From M0027 sp021713415 (GTDB lineage: Bacteria > Pseudomonadota > Gammaproteobacteria > Francisellales > Francisellaceae), in NCBI GenBank assembly GCA_021713415.1, contig JAKJJQ010000039.1:1-28421 (forward strand): a stretch of DNA of 28,421 nucleotides, written 5' to 3'. The notes under the pieces are model-generated. The model was not told the origin of the DNA and ran no database searches. It saw only the letters and a program-made list of their open reading frames with translations. The position numbers were made by a program, and so were the translations under genes. This document shows, one piece after another, positions 16,918 to 26,316 of this stretch. How positions within the stretch are numbered: position 1 is the stretch's first letter; each line of letters starts with the position of its first letter.

Positions 16918-18001
16918 CTACTGAAGCTTTATTATCAAAATAATGGTTCAGTTCATTGACAACCACTTCTAAACTAGGTTGTTTCATATATTCACCATAC
17001 TGATGATGATCTACCATTAAGACTTTTGTATAAGCATGATTTAGTATTGGCCAAGCTTCAAAATAAAACTTTTTAAGTATAATCACAATCATCGGTATAT
17101 GAAAAGCCTCACCTAAATGCATAGGACCTGTATCATTTGTTAACATAAATTCAGCATTTCGAATAATCCCAGCAACAACCTTCACTGGAAACTCTCCCTT
17201 TATGCTAATAACATTCTCATTTAATCCTTTTGTTATTGTTTCAACTAATTCAATTTCATTTTTTGAGCCTGAAACTACTACTTTTTTATTTAGTTTCTGA
17301 GTAATAAAGATCACTGCTTGGCGAAAATTATCTGGTGACCACTGCTTGTGTTTGCCATTAGCTCCCGGCTGAACAAATACATAGTTACCTTTTTCTAATT
17401 GATGATTCATACAAAACGCATCAACCTGTTCGTTTTCCTTATCAGTTAGGAATATTTTAAGTTGTGGTTGAAATATTTCGATATTAGATTTTGGATAAAA
17501 CTTTTCAACCAAGTTAAGTCGCCATTGTACTTGATGAGACTCAGGATAATCTGAAATCCTAAATATCTCAGTATACATATCAGCAACTTTATTAGATAAA
17601 TGATCAATGCAATAAAATGCCTTAGGGTTTGCTAAATAAGCGATATAAGGCACAATTCGTTGAGAAGCATGAAATAAAAATACTTGATCATATGTATTGA
17701 ACAACATGGTTTTGATCAACTTAAATAAGGCAAAAAAACTATTTGACCAATAACAATAGATTTTATTAATATCTGGATTGTGCATTAATACTTGAATACC
17801 AACTGTCGATGTTAATACATCAATATTACATTGATGGTATTTAGCCAAATAATTAATCGCTGGTGTTCCCCAAAGCGAGTCTCCCATCCCTGTCGTTGAA
17901 ACAATTAACACTTTCTTCTCAGAAGTTATTTTTTTTGTTCTAGATAACTTTCCTAAAATAGTAAATACAAACTTTAATATTGTATTTTTAAATGAACTCA
18001 T
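16910..18001 (-). CDS. Glycosyltransferase family 9 (heptosyltransferase-like)
   Basis: The 363-residue protein has the GT9 layout. After a basic N-terminus with a short hydrophobic stretch (about 5-20) comes VLIVSTTGMGDSLWGTPAI, matching the donor-independent acceptor loop region (usual pattern R-x-x-x-h-GD-x-x-x-TP). The C-terminal domain shows FVQPGANGKHKQW and the family hallmark NDTGPMHLGEAF that binds the ADP-sugar. GT9 enzymes add heptose or other sugars to lipopolysaccharide core. It is first of a two-gene unit, divergent from another GT9 gene across a 146-bp gap. No strong Shine-Dalgarno is seen. Confidence 0.82.
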   Translation of the reverse strand: MSSFKNTILKFVFTILGKLSRTKKITSEKKVLIVSTTGMGDSLWGTPAINYLAKYHQCNIDVLTSTVGIQVLMHNPDINKIYCYWSNSFFALFKLIKTMLFNTYDQVFLFHASQRIVPYIAYLANPKAFYCIDHLSNKVADMYTEIFRISDYPESHQVQWRLNLVEKFYPKSNIEIFQPQLKIFLTDKENEQVDAFCMNHQLEKGNYVFVQPGANGKHKQWSPDNFRQAVIFITQKLNKKVVVSGSKNEIELVETITKGLNENVISIKGEFPVKVVAGIIRNAEFMLTNDTGPMHLGEAFHIPMIVIILKKFYFEAWPILNHAYTKVLMVDHHQYGEYMKQPSLEVVVNELNHYFDNKASVGV

Positions 18002-18147
18002 GATATTGCTATATTTCCAACACTACTTTAATACAGAAAATATTAACTTATGGTTATTCTCTTAGCAATTACTAACTCCCTAAAAACATTAGATTATGTT
18101 AGAATTTCAACCAAAGAAAAAAATTTAAGTAATAAATAAATTAAACA

Positions 18148-19248
18148 ATGTCAAAGACTATCAAAAACTTACTAATAACCAGTACAGTCAAACTGTTTAA
18201 TCTTTTTCATAAGACAAATACATATCATCAGGATAAACCAAAAATTTTATTAGTTTGCACAACAGCACTAGGTGATAATATTTGGTCTACACCATTTTTT
18301 AAAAGTATTAAAACTGCTTTACCACAAGCTCAAATTAGTTATCTAACCAGTAATCTAGGCGCTGCTGTTAGTGAAAATAACCCCTATATTGATCAATTAT
18401 TTAATGCAGATAAACTCAATAAATTCAAACTCTATAGATCTTTAGGCAAACAAAAATTTGAAGCAATTTTTATTTTTCATGCTAGTGATCGATATGTCTT
18501 TTCATTATGTGCCTTACTAAAGCCTCAATATTTAGTTGGCATTAAAAATGAAGTAAAAAAATTAGATAATCTATTTACCCACCTAATTAACGGAAATGGT
18601 GACCATCCAGTACATATAAGAAATCGAATGCTTGAGATAATTAACTTATCCTTTAAGCCTGAACTACTAGAATTAGTTTTATATCCTCAGCCAACCCATT
18701 TTGAATTGGCAAAACAATACCTTCTAAAGAAAAACTTAAATGACAAGTTTATTATTGGTATACACCCTGGATCTAGCCAAGTTAGAAAACAATGGCCTAC
18801 AGAGAAATTTAAACAGCTCATTGAGATACTTTATCAAAAATATCCTAACTATATATTTCTTATTACTGGTTCAAAAAAAGAACAAAACTTACTCAATCAA
18901 TTTAAATCACTTAACCCTAACATTGTTTGTATGGATGAAAATTTTGATATCTTAACGCTAACTGCGATTTTATCTTTTATCAATTTATATATCACAAATG
19001 ACACAGGCCCCATGCATATTGCTTCAGCCATGAAAGTACCCATTGTTGCTATTTCAAAGTTAGATAATAATACCTGGCCTTATAATAACTCGCCCAAAGC
19101 AATTATTACCTGTGGTGAAAAATTAAGGCAACCCATTCCTAAAGATACTGCTGAGTATATTCATCGCGTAGATGTCCAAGATATACTTGATGCAACAGAA
19201 CAGTTGTTAAGCAAGGTTTCAAATAAACAAGGTGACTCTCTTGACTAA
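18148..19248 (+). CDS. Glycosyltransferase family 9 (heptosyltransferase-like), second copy
   Basis: The 366-residue protein has ILLVCTTALGDNIWSTPFF near 32-50, IGIHPGSSQVRKQW in the middle and ITNDTGPMHIASAM near the C-terminal third, the same signatures as the divergent GT9 neighbour. The two look like distant paralogues, not a recent duplication. The expected role is stepwise addition of heptose or a related sugar to lipopolysaccharide core from an ADP-activated donor, at the inner face of the inner membrane. It starts a three-gene run; the next gene overlaps its 3' end. The ATG has only a weak upstream purine tract. Confidence 0.82.
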   Translation: MSKTIKNLLITSTVKLFNLFHKTNTYHQDKPKILLVCTTALGDNIWSTPFFKSIKTALPQAQISYLTSNLGAAVSENNPYIDQLFNADKLNKFKLYRSLGKQKFEAIFIFHASDRYVFSLCALLKPQYLVGIKNEVKKLDNLFTHLINGNGDHPVHIRNRMLEIINLSFKPELLELVLYPQPTHFELAKQYLLKKNLNDKFIIGIHPGSSQVRKQWPTEKFKQLIEILYQKYPNYIFLITGSKKEQNLLNQFKSLNPNIVCMDENFDILTLTAILSFINLYITNDTGPMHIASAMKVPIVAISKLDNNTWPYNNSPKAIITCGEKLRQPIPKDTAEYIHRVDVQDILDATEQLLSKVSNKQGDSLD

Positions 19249-20374
19249 AAAGCATATTGTATTTTTTCTTGAAAAACTTGGTATTGGTGGTGTAGAACGT
19301 GTTGTATTGACACTTGCTGAAACTATGATTAAAAACTTTAATTGTAATGTCTATATTATTACCTTAAAAAAAACACAAGACTATGACATCAACTTTCAAG
19401 TTAATCAGATTCAGCTTCCTCTAATCAAAAAATCCAAAATACGTTTACTTTCTAACCGTTACTTTAAACACTTAGCTAACTCTTTTGATCAAACAATAGC
19501 TGAAATTGAAAACACAAATCAATTTAAATTTGACCTTATCTTATCTAATAAAAAAGACTGTGATCGGATATTAACTTATTCAAGATACCCTTCAGATAAA
19601 ATTTACTCAGTTTTACACATTGCACTGTCTTGGCAAACTAACTTAGAGAATAAATCTGGTATCAGCCGCTGGCTAAAGCTACACCGTTATCAAAAAATTT
19701 ATAACCATAAAAATTTAATTACTGTCTCTAATGGCATTCAAAAAGATGCTATTAATACCATGAAAATTAAACCTAACTCAATTCAAACTATTTATAACCC
19801 GTTTGATTTTGATAATATAGATAAGCTTGCTAATATGGAATTACCCATAGCTATCAATAAACCATATATTGTGTATTTAGGCAGATTTGCTGAACACCAA
19901 AAACGTATTAGTCGATTATTAAAAGCATATTATTTATCAAAAATAGATGCCAAATTAGTTTTAATTGGTAAAGGAAGTAAAGATCAAGAAACCAATATTA
20001 AAGAATGGATATCTGAGCATCAACTCGATGATAAGATTATTATGGCTGGCTTTTATCAAAACCCGTATCCAATTGTAAAAAATGCCAAACTATTAGTTGT
20101 TAGCTCTGACTTTGAAGGCTTTTGCAATGTTATTGTAGAAGCATTAGCTTGTAATACAGCAGTTGTAAGCACCAACTGTCTTTCTGGCCCTTCAGAAATT
20201 TTGACAGGGGCAATGGCAAGAGGTTTAGCTGAACTTACATCTGAAAGCTTAGCTAAAAAAATAAAGGAAGTTTATGAGCATCCTTATCTAATAGATATTC
20301 ATACTCTAAAAAATAAATTTTCAGCGGATAAAATAGCTAAGCAATACCTATCGATTGGAGATAAAAATGCATAA
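19241..20374 (+). CDS. Glycosyltransferase family 4
   Basis: I prefer a TTG start at 19241, because AAGGTGA (19229-19235) lies 5 nt before it; a GTG at 19232 would add three residues but lies within that site. The protein has the GT4 entry IGGVERVVLTLAE, a mid-protein IVYLGRFAEHQKRISRL (start of the second Rossmann domain, with the basic residues that hold the donor phosphates) and SSDFEGFCNVIVEALAC, the EX7E motif of retaining GT-B enzymes. It resembles enzymes of polysaccharide or lipopolysaccharide assembly. The 5' end overlaps the GT9 gene by 8 bp and the 3' end overlaps the next gene by 8 bp, so expression is tightly coupled. Confidence 0.82.
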   Translation: MTKKHIVFFLEKLGIGGVERVVLTLAETMIKNFNCNVYIITLKKTQDYDINFQVNQIQLPLIKKSKIRLLSNRYFKHLANSFDQTIAEIENTNQFKFDLILSNKKDCDRILTYSRYPSDKIYSVLHIALSWQTNLENKSGISRWLKLHRYQKIYNHKNLITVSNGIQKDAINTMKIKPNSIQTIYNPFDFDNIDKLANMELPIAINKPYIVYLGRFAEHQKRISRLLKAYYLSKIDAKLVLIGKGSKDQETNIKEWISEHQLDDKIIMAGFYQNPYPIVKNAKLLVVSSDFEGFCNVIVEALACNTAVVSTNCLSGPSEILTGAMARGLAELTSESLAKKIKEVYEHPYLIDIHTLKNKFSADKIAKQYLSIGDKNA

Positions 20375-21452
20375 ACAGTTAAAAGTAGCAATTGTATATT
20401 TTTGGGATAATGTAACTGATCTATCTGCACCAGTGGCAAAGCTAATACTTGATCAGGCAACTGAATTACAAAAAAAAGGTTATATTATAGAAGTATTTTC
20501 AAAAGATAATTTAAATGATACTGTATTTCACTCAATCAACTATCGTTTTTTTTCTGAAAGTAAATTGATAAATAGAGTGTTTAATAAATGGTTTAAATTA
20601 AATGCTTTTACATTTAATCAATTAATCAAAAAACTAAATCATTTTAATGCAGATATTATCCATATACATAATCGCCAAGGATTTGTTGATACGATTGCAA
20701 AAAAAATAAAAAACTCAAAAACCAAATTTGTTGTACATTACCATCGTAATTTCGAGTACCCTGTCATTCCTAAACAAGCAGATGCTCTAGTTGCAGTTAG
20801 CCAATCCACTAAAAATTGGATTGAAGATAAAACACATAAAGATGATCGATTTCATGTTATCCAAAATTGTGTTTTCTCAGAAGTTTTAAAACTAGCTGAA
20901 ACAGTCAAACCAATTAAAGCGAGAAAAAATGAAATCAAACTTCTTTATGCTGGCGGATATCAAGAACATAAAGGTTACTTTGATTTAATTAATGCATTAA
21001 AGTACGTTGATAAAAACTTTCAATTATCTATTTGTGGCCCTAAAACTGATCAAATCAAACAGATTGATGACAAAAGAATAAAAGTGATTGGAAATCTAAA
21101 GTTTAAAGCATTTTGTAATATAATGGCAGATTCTGATATTGTTATTTTTCCATCTAAAAAAGAACCGTTTGGTCTAGTTACGCTTGAAGCTTTAGCATTT
21201 AATAATATTCTTGTTGCAGCAAACTCTGGGAGTTTAGATGAGTTTTTAAATGAAGAGGTTGCTTTTTTACATCAGCCAAGTAACCCACAAGATTTAGCTA
21301 TCAAGATAAATGAAGCGATAACTTTACTATCAAATGAAAGTGACCTAAATAACTACCTAACAAATACTAATAAATTTATAAAGCTATTTAACCCTAAACA
21401 CATGGTTGATCAGTTGGATAAACTGTATCAAAAACTAATTTCTGACACATAA
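20367..21452 (+). CDS. Glycosyltransferase family 4
   Basis: The ATG at 20367 is the likely start, since GGAG (20357-20360) lies 6 nt upstream; a TTG at 20355 would swallow that site. The 361-residue protein has an N-terminal Rossmann entry (VAIVYFWDN), IHIHNRQGFVD and HYHRNFEYPV in the acceptor half, LLYAGGYQEHKGYFDLI opening the donor half, and KKEPFGLVTLEALAF as the EX7E motif. These are GT4 features. It closes the three-gene run and meets the next gene tail to tail with an 18-bp gap and no obvious terminator. Substrate is unknown; a role in the same surface glycan as its neighbours is likely. Confidence 0.82.
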   Translation: MHKQLKVAIVYFWDNVTDLSAPVAKLILDQATELQKKGYIIEVFSKDNLNDTVFHSINYRFFSESKLINRVFNKWFKLNAFTFNQLIKKLNHFNADIIHIHNRQGFVDTIAKKIKNSKTKFVVHYHRNFEYPVIPKQADALVAVSQSTKNWIEDKTHKDDRFHVIQNCVFSEVLKLAETVKPIKARKNEIKLLYAGGYQEHKGYFDLINALKYVDKNFQLSICGPKTDQIKQIDDKRIKVIGNLKFKAFCNIMADSDIVIFPSKKEPFGLVTLEALAFNNILVAANSGSLDEFLNEEVAFLHQPSNPQDLAIKINEAITLLSNESDLNNYLTNTNKFIKLFNPKHMVDQLDKLYQKLISDT

Positions 21453-21470
21453 ACTGCCAAAGCTATAATA

Positions 21471-24400
21471 CTAGTAACCTTGATTAAGTTCTTCAATCTG
21501 CTTTTTATCCTTTTCATCAGCTGCTGAAAATAAGTTTGGTGGTAACTCTTCTTTATTTTCTTTTTTATTCGCTGGCTCTACTGGATGTGTTAACCTTGAG
21601 TGGCGTAAACGAGCTATTTTTGAAGTATCATTATTTTCAACAAGAATGCCTTCAACACTTTCTAGTAAACTAGCTTGAATGTTAGTATTTTCAAGTTGAG
21701 TTAGTTGATAATGCTTATTACTAATTGCTTGCTGAAGCATTTGTAGTGCTTTATAACCACTATTAGCATTACCATGTCCAGGCAAACCTCTTAATTCCCA
21801 TAAATGGTAATAAGCACTTCTATCATCATTTTTTGCCTGTTGAATATCTTTATATAACTTAACTGCATCCTCTAAGTTTAAATGAGTTGCATATGATTTT
21901 AATGCTGTTAAAAATATGGCTTTATTTTCAACTCGGGAATCAATACCATTATGTTTTTGATTGTATCTAAGATATTTACTTGATTTTTCAAAAAATAATT
22001 TTGCTTGATCGGCTGTTAATTGATTTCCATAAGTATTAATAAAACTTCTCAATAATTGTTTATTTTCAATTGAATTACTACCTCTTAATCGAACCAGTTG
22101 ATTAGCTAATGCTCCAATACTTGCAGTACTAACTGACATACGTTCATTAATCGATACTCGAGTAACTCGTATTAATAGTTGTTGATCTCCTGCCAATTTA
22201 TCTGAATTTAATAATACATTGTCAAATGATTGAGCATGTGATTTTATTTCATCAAATGCTCGTTTAACCATTTTACAAAATGCATTAGCATTAAGCCTAT
22301 CCATTGCTCCATACAAATGCATTTTAGCTATTTCATCTTGAAGAATTAAATTAATATTATCTTTTGATATTAAATTAAAGTGATCTTCATTTGAAATTAG
22401 CCTCCTTGCCATATTAGATCTATCACCAAACTTTGCAAATCTATTTAATGCCTTATAATAATCAATTGATTGCTGCCGAGTATATCCAGTAGGATCTAAT
22501 TCTAATAAACAATTAGCAATTCGACTACATTGATCTGTTGATAGTTCGCTTAGGTATAGGGATAAAGTAATTAATATATCATCAGGTATTTGCTCTCCTG
22601 TTTGACCTTGATGAATTAAACCTAAGTTTAATATTTCTTTCATATAGTGCTTAAAATGACGACCTGCATTATGATGTGAATTAATTGTATCAAAAGAATT
22701 ACGCATCACGCCGTAAAGTGTATTGAGTAAACTATCAACTGGTGTTGTTTTATTTAATTCCACTAGACGGGCAAATATAAAAGAAGTTAACATTGCATTT
22801 TGCTCATTATTACTCAATCTATGAGCATTATTTAAAATTACTTTAAAAGCCTCGATATTATTCCCAACAAACACAAATTCTTGACCGTGCCAAGTGTTCC
22901 TATAACTACCTACCTGATTTGTAAAATATTCAAAAGCTTGATCATTTTGAATATCTGCTGACTTACTTAAAAGAGCAAATAATGCTTCAGGAGAAAGTTT
23001 ACCTCCTCTTGTCATCACAGTTTCAGCAATTGTAGCTAATTTCTGAGAATCATGAATAAATTCACTTTTAATACATAGTGCTTCTAATACCTGATTATCT
23101 AATTGATCAATCTCTAAATGATTTAATAATGGATCTAATGAATTGCTTGGTTCAGATATATCTTCATTAGTAATAATCTTATGAGCCTTAATTGCAAGTA
23201 CTCTAAATGCATCGCTAGTAGATTGATTTGGGTGATCATCTAAAATTAATAATGTTGTCAGTTGTTTAATTTTTTCAATATCATTAATTGGTGTGTAAAT
23301 AGCTAATTGCTTGATTGCATTTATATCACACTCATTAGGTGACCTTAAAAGTATATCTAAAATAATAGATAAAATTTCTGGACCTTCTCCTAGTTCTTCA
23401 TTTCTTATTATTGAAGCTGCTTTAGCTAATTGATTCAATGATTTATTATTTAATAGGTCAATAAACGGTAAAATTTGCTGGATAATTTCTTTTTTCTGAT
23501 CAGAAAAACAACTCGCATCATTAACAATTTCATCTAATGACGAAAGGATGGGACGCTCGGCAATACCATCATCATACTCAGCAATAATAAAAATACCATC
23601 TTCTGTTTCTACAAGGTGTGCATTTTCATCTTCATTAACTTTGATAACAGGATTCTCATTTGTATAACCATTAATCATTAATAAATAGGTTAAAAATGCT
23701 TTAACTTTTGATTGTAACTTTAATGCATCATCAGGTAGTTCTTTCATACTACGATTATCTGCAGTTGCTACTACTCCTGAGTCTAATGGTGGATAAAACA
23801 TAGATGCTATACTCGAATCTCCAGCAAGCGCTCCTAATTGAGTATTATTTTCTTGTGTCCATTGAGGTGTTGGTTGCTCTGTAAACTGTGTAAATTGTTC
23901 AATTAATAAATTAATTGTAATATTTCTACCTAGACGATTATTGAGTTCCTGCTGAAGATCTGATTGAGCAGTAAACATTTGATCAATATCACTAATATCA
24001 TTTCTTAAAACAAATTTAGTCCAAAAATAATTAATATATTCATCATCTTCAACCAAAGCCAAATGATAATCATTAGAAGCTAGATTATAAATTGCATTGG
24101 TATCATGGACTTCATTACCATGATGTAGACCTAAGTTTGGGTGCAAACTATGATTTCTAATTAGTTCATACCTATCCCTTCTTATTTCCTCTCTTATCTC
24201 TTGCGCACTTTGACGAATAATTTCTTTTTTTATTGGCACCATTAATGCACTAAGTCCTGAACCATAAATACATCTATCAAACATCATAATTGCATTAGAG
24301 TTAGCTCCAGTAAAACAAGCATTAAATGTTAAGTCATTTAATTGCTCATTTGTTAATTGTTGAAAATTAGCTTCATAGTTCACCAAAACTGATTCTAAAT

Positions 24401-24686
24401 TTTTTTTTAAATTATTTAAAATTAGTACCTTATCTGTATTTTTAGCATTAGCATTTAAATTATCTCTAATATTAATTTTAAGTTCATCTAATTTATCTAG
24501 TTGATTAATTGTATATAATTTATCAAGCACTTCAATAAGTTGTGCTTTTGCTGTATTAAAGTCTGCATCATTTTCATAATAAACAGGTATATCACCATTA
24601 TATACAGTAGTGTTATCTTGAGGTATTGGTACTAACGGTATCTCTTGCTGCTGTTTAAATTGATCATTTAATGTAATTAATGGCAC
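21471..24686 (-). CDS. Very large unknown alpha-helical protein (1071 aa), candidate effector
   Basis: I recognise no known family. The start is GTG at 24686, with a GGGG-containing ribosome site about 7 nt upstream. Residues 40-110 look like coiled or helical bundles. A denser region (about 115-265) contains CFTGANSNAIMMFDRCIYG, a charged helix rich in Arg/Glu, and a His-rich HPNLGLHHGNEVHD segment that could bind metal or be catalytic. From about 385 to 1030 helices recur, many opening like LSPEALFALL, LSTDQCSRIA or LTADQAKLFF, which suggests an alpha-solenoid. The last 35 residues are charged and Glu/Lys-rich, as seen in some type IV secretion signals. There is no signal peptide or membrane segment. 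An effector role is inference from this tail and the eukaryote-like genes nearby. Confidence 0.6.
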   Translation of the reverse strand: MPLITLNDQFKQQQEIPLVPIPQDNTTVYNGDIPVYYENDADFNTAKAQLIEVLDKLYTINQLDKLDELKINIRDNLNANAKNTDKVLILNNLKKNLESVLVNYEANFQQLTNEQLNDLTFNACFTGANSNAIMMFDRCIYGSGLSALMVPIKKEIIRQSAQEIREEIRRDRYELIRNHSLHPNLGLHHGNEVHDTNAIYNLASNDYHLALVEDDEYINYFWTKFVLRNDISDIDQMFTAQSDLQQELNNRLGRNITINLLIEQFTQFTEQPTPQWTQENNTQLGALAGDSSIASMFYPPLDSGVVATADNRSMKELPDDALKLQSKVKAFLTYLLMINGYTNENPVIKVNEDENAHLVETEDGIFIIAEYDDGIAERPILSSLDEIVNDASCFSDQKKEIIQQILPFIDLLNNKSLNQLAKAASIIRNEELGEGPEILSIILDILLRSPNECDINAIKQLAIYTPINDIEKIKQLTTLLILDDHPNQSTSDAFRVLAIKAHKIITNEDISEPSNSLDPLLNHLEIDQLDNQVLEALCIKSEFIHDSQKLATIAETVMTRGGKLSPEALFALLSKSADIQNDQAFEYFTNQVGSYRNTWHGQEFVFVGNNIEAFKVILNNAHRLSNNEQNAMLTSFIFARLVELNKTTPVDSLLNTLYGVMRNSFDTINSHHNAGRHFKHYMKEILNLGLIHQGQTGEQIPDDILITLSLYLSELSTDQCSRIANCLLELDPTGYTRQQSIDYYKALNRFAKFGDRSNMARRLISNEDHFNLISKDNINLILQDEIAKMHLYGAMDRLNANAFCKMVKRAFDEIKSHAQSFDNVLLNSDKLAGDQQLLIRVTRVSINERMSVSTASIGALANQLVRLRGSNSIENKQLLRSFINTYGNQLTADQAKLFFEKSSKYLRYNQKHNGIDSRVENKAIFLTALKSYATHLNLEDAVKLYKDIQQAKNDDRSAYYHLWELRGLPGHGNANSGYKALQMLQQAISNKHYQLTQLENTNIQASLLESVEGILVENNDTSKIARLRHSRLTHPVEPANKKENKEELPPNLFSAADEKDKKQIEELNQGY

Positions 24687-24752
24687 AACAATCCCCTTAT
24701 ATTAATCAATTAATTTGATATTTAAATAAATACCATTAAAATATCAGACCAA

Positions 24753-24782
24753 ATAATAACCAGACATTACTGCTGTATTCAA
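24753..24782 (-). promoter_or_regulatory. Candidate promoter of the 1071-aa gene
   Basis: On the minus strand TTGAAT (24782-24777) and TATTAT (24758-24753) are 18 nt apart, with 4/6 and 5/6 matches to the sigma70 boxes. The pair is about 70 nt upstream of the GTG start, in the 156-bp gap after rmuC, so the big gene probably has its own promoter. Confidence 0.3.
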
Positions 24783-24842
24783 GTAAAATGTAGCATTCAA
24801 TTATTTTAATGATGATTAATATATTGATCAGTTGCTTTATAA

Positions 24843-26273
24843 TTAGTTGATCTGTTCATCACTTAACTCTGCTTGATCTAAAATCCCTTTAGGTAATTTT
24901 TTATTTATTGGTACACCAAGTTTAATTAATCTATCAGCCTGATTAATCAAATTACCATTACCTTTCGATAACTTATTCATTGCTTTTTCATGTGTTTCTC
25001 TAACACGTGCTAGTTGATCACCCATTTTGTCTAGATCTTCAACAAAACCTCTAAATTTATCTAACATGCGCTTTGCACGATCAGCAATATCTTGAGCATT
25101 TTTATTCTGATTTTCATAGCGCCAGATATTTTGAATAGTTCTTAATGTTGCTAGAAGTGTTGTTGGTGTTACAACAATAATTCGCTTATTAAATGCATCT
25201 GAAAATAAATGTTCATCATTCTGAAATGCTAATACGAACGCTGACTCAATTGGAATAAATAATAAAACAAAATCTAGTGATTTAACACCTAATAACTGCT
25301 GATATTCTTTATCACTTAATTGGTTAATATGAGTTCTGATCGCTTGGATATGCAGTTTCAAGTTTTGATTTGACTCAGCTTCATCTACTGAACGGGTATA
25401 ACGTTCATAAGCAACTAATGATACTTTGGAGTCAACAATCACTTCTTTTCCTTCAGGTAAATGCACAATAACATCAGGACGATAAATTTGATGATCATCA
25501 TTTTTTAATGTCTTCTGTAGTGTATATTCTACGCCCTCTCTTAAGCCAGATGTTTCAAGCACTCGCTCTAGTATTAACTCACCCCAATTACCTTGTATTT
25601 TCTTGTCACCTTTTAATGCACGAGCTAAGTTATCAGCTTCATTTTTCATTTTATGACTTAATTCCATCATATTTTTTACTTCTGTCGCTAAGGCAGTTTT
25701 TAGCGCTACTTGATCTGCTTTACCTTGCATATGGTATTTTTCAATTTTTTCTGAAAATCCTTTTACTTGTTCTTTAAATGGCGCTAACAGAGTATCTAAA
25801 GAATCTTTATGTTGCTTAGATTTTTGATCTAAAACTTCTTGAGCAACCACTTTAAATTGCTGCGATAAATTTTCTTTGGCTTCTTTTAAATCTGCTAATC
25901 GTTTTGCATCATTTTCTAATTGGTTTTTTAATTTTGCAATTATTTGAGATTGCTCTGAATTTATTTGATTTAAATTCAGTGTTTTTTCAGTTTCTTTTTC
26001 AATTTTTTGATTTAATAATTCAATTTCATTATTTTTGGTTTCTAAAGTTTTATTTAAAACTGCAGCATCTGTTTTTAATTCCTGATAATCATTTGTCAAA
26101 TCATTATTTTTAGCTGTCTCTTTTATCAAAGAATTATTTAAATTATCAATCGCTTTTTCTAAGTCTTCTAATTTTTGTAATTTAAGTCTTAATTTTGATA
26201 TTTTACGTTCACAAATGATTAAAACAGCAAGCCCACCAAATATCAACCCTGAAATAGCATATATCCATAGCAT
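24843..26273 (-). CDS. rmuC: DNA recombination protein RmuC
   Basis: RmuC proteins have a nuclease-like fold and limit recombination at inverted repeats; the exact reaction is not settled. The 476-residue product begins with one membrane segment (about 3-22, WIYAISGLIFGGLAVLII), followed by a long coiled coil (about 25-150; Lys/Glu/Asn/Leu heptads). The RmuC domain (about 190-440) shows GNWGELILERVLE, the acidic-lysine motif VDSKVSLVAYERY and a WRYENQNKNA segment. AAGGG lies about 8 nt before the ATG. It follows glyQ after 43 nt on the same strand. Confidence 0.92.
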   Translation of the reverse strand: MLWIYAISGLIFGGLAVLIICERKISKLRLKLQKLEDLEKAIDNLNNSLIKETAKNNDLTNDYQELKTDAAVLNKTLETKNNEIELLNQKIEKETEKTLNLNQINSEQSQIIAKLKNQLENDAKRLADLKEAKENLSQQFKVVAQEVLDQKSKQHKDSLDTLLAPFKEQVKGFSEKIEKYHMQGKADQVALKTALATEVKNMMELSHKMKNEADNLARALKGDKKIQGNWGELILERVLETSGLREGVEYTLQKTLKNDDHQIYRPDVIVHLPEGKEVIVDSKVSLVAYERYTRSVDEAESNQNLKLHIQAIRTHINQLSDKEYQQLLGVKSLDFVLLFIPIESAFVLAFQNDEHLFSDAFNKRIIVVTPTTLLATLRTIQNIWRYENQNKNAQDIADRAKRMLDKFRGFVEDLDKMGDQLARVRETHEKAMNKLSKGNGNLINQADRLIKLGVPINKKLPKGILDQAELSDEQIN

Positions 26274-26316
26274 AAAAAATACCCTTTATTTTAGATAAAT
26301 TAACTCAATCATTCCT

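Noticed and set aside
21453..21470. Possible bidirectional terminator between the convergent GT4 and 1071-aa genes
   Set aside because: The 18-bp gap has no inverted repeat or T tract.
25508..26113. Plus-strand reading frames rich in Leu/Phe opposite rmuC
   Set aside because: The hydrophobic content is the antisense shadow of the Lys/Glu-rich coiled coil of RmuC.
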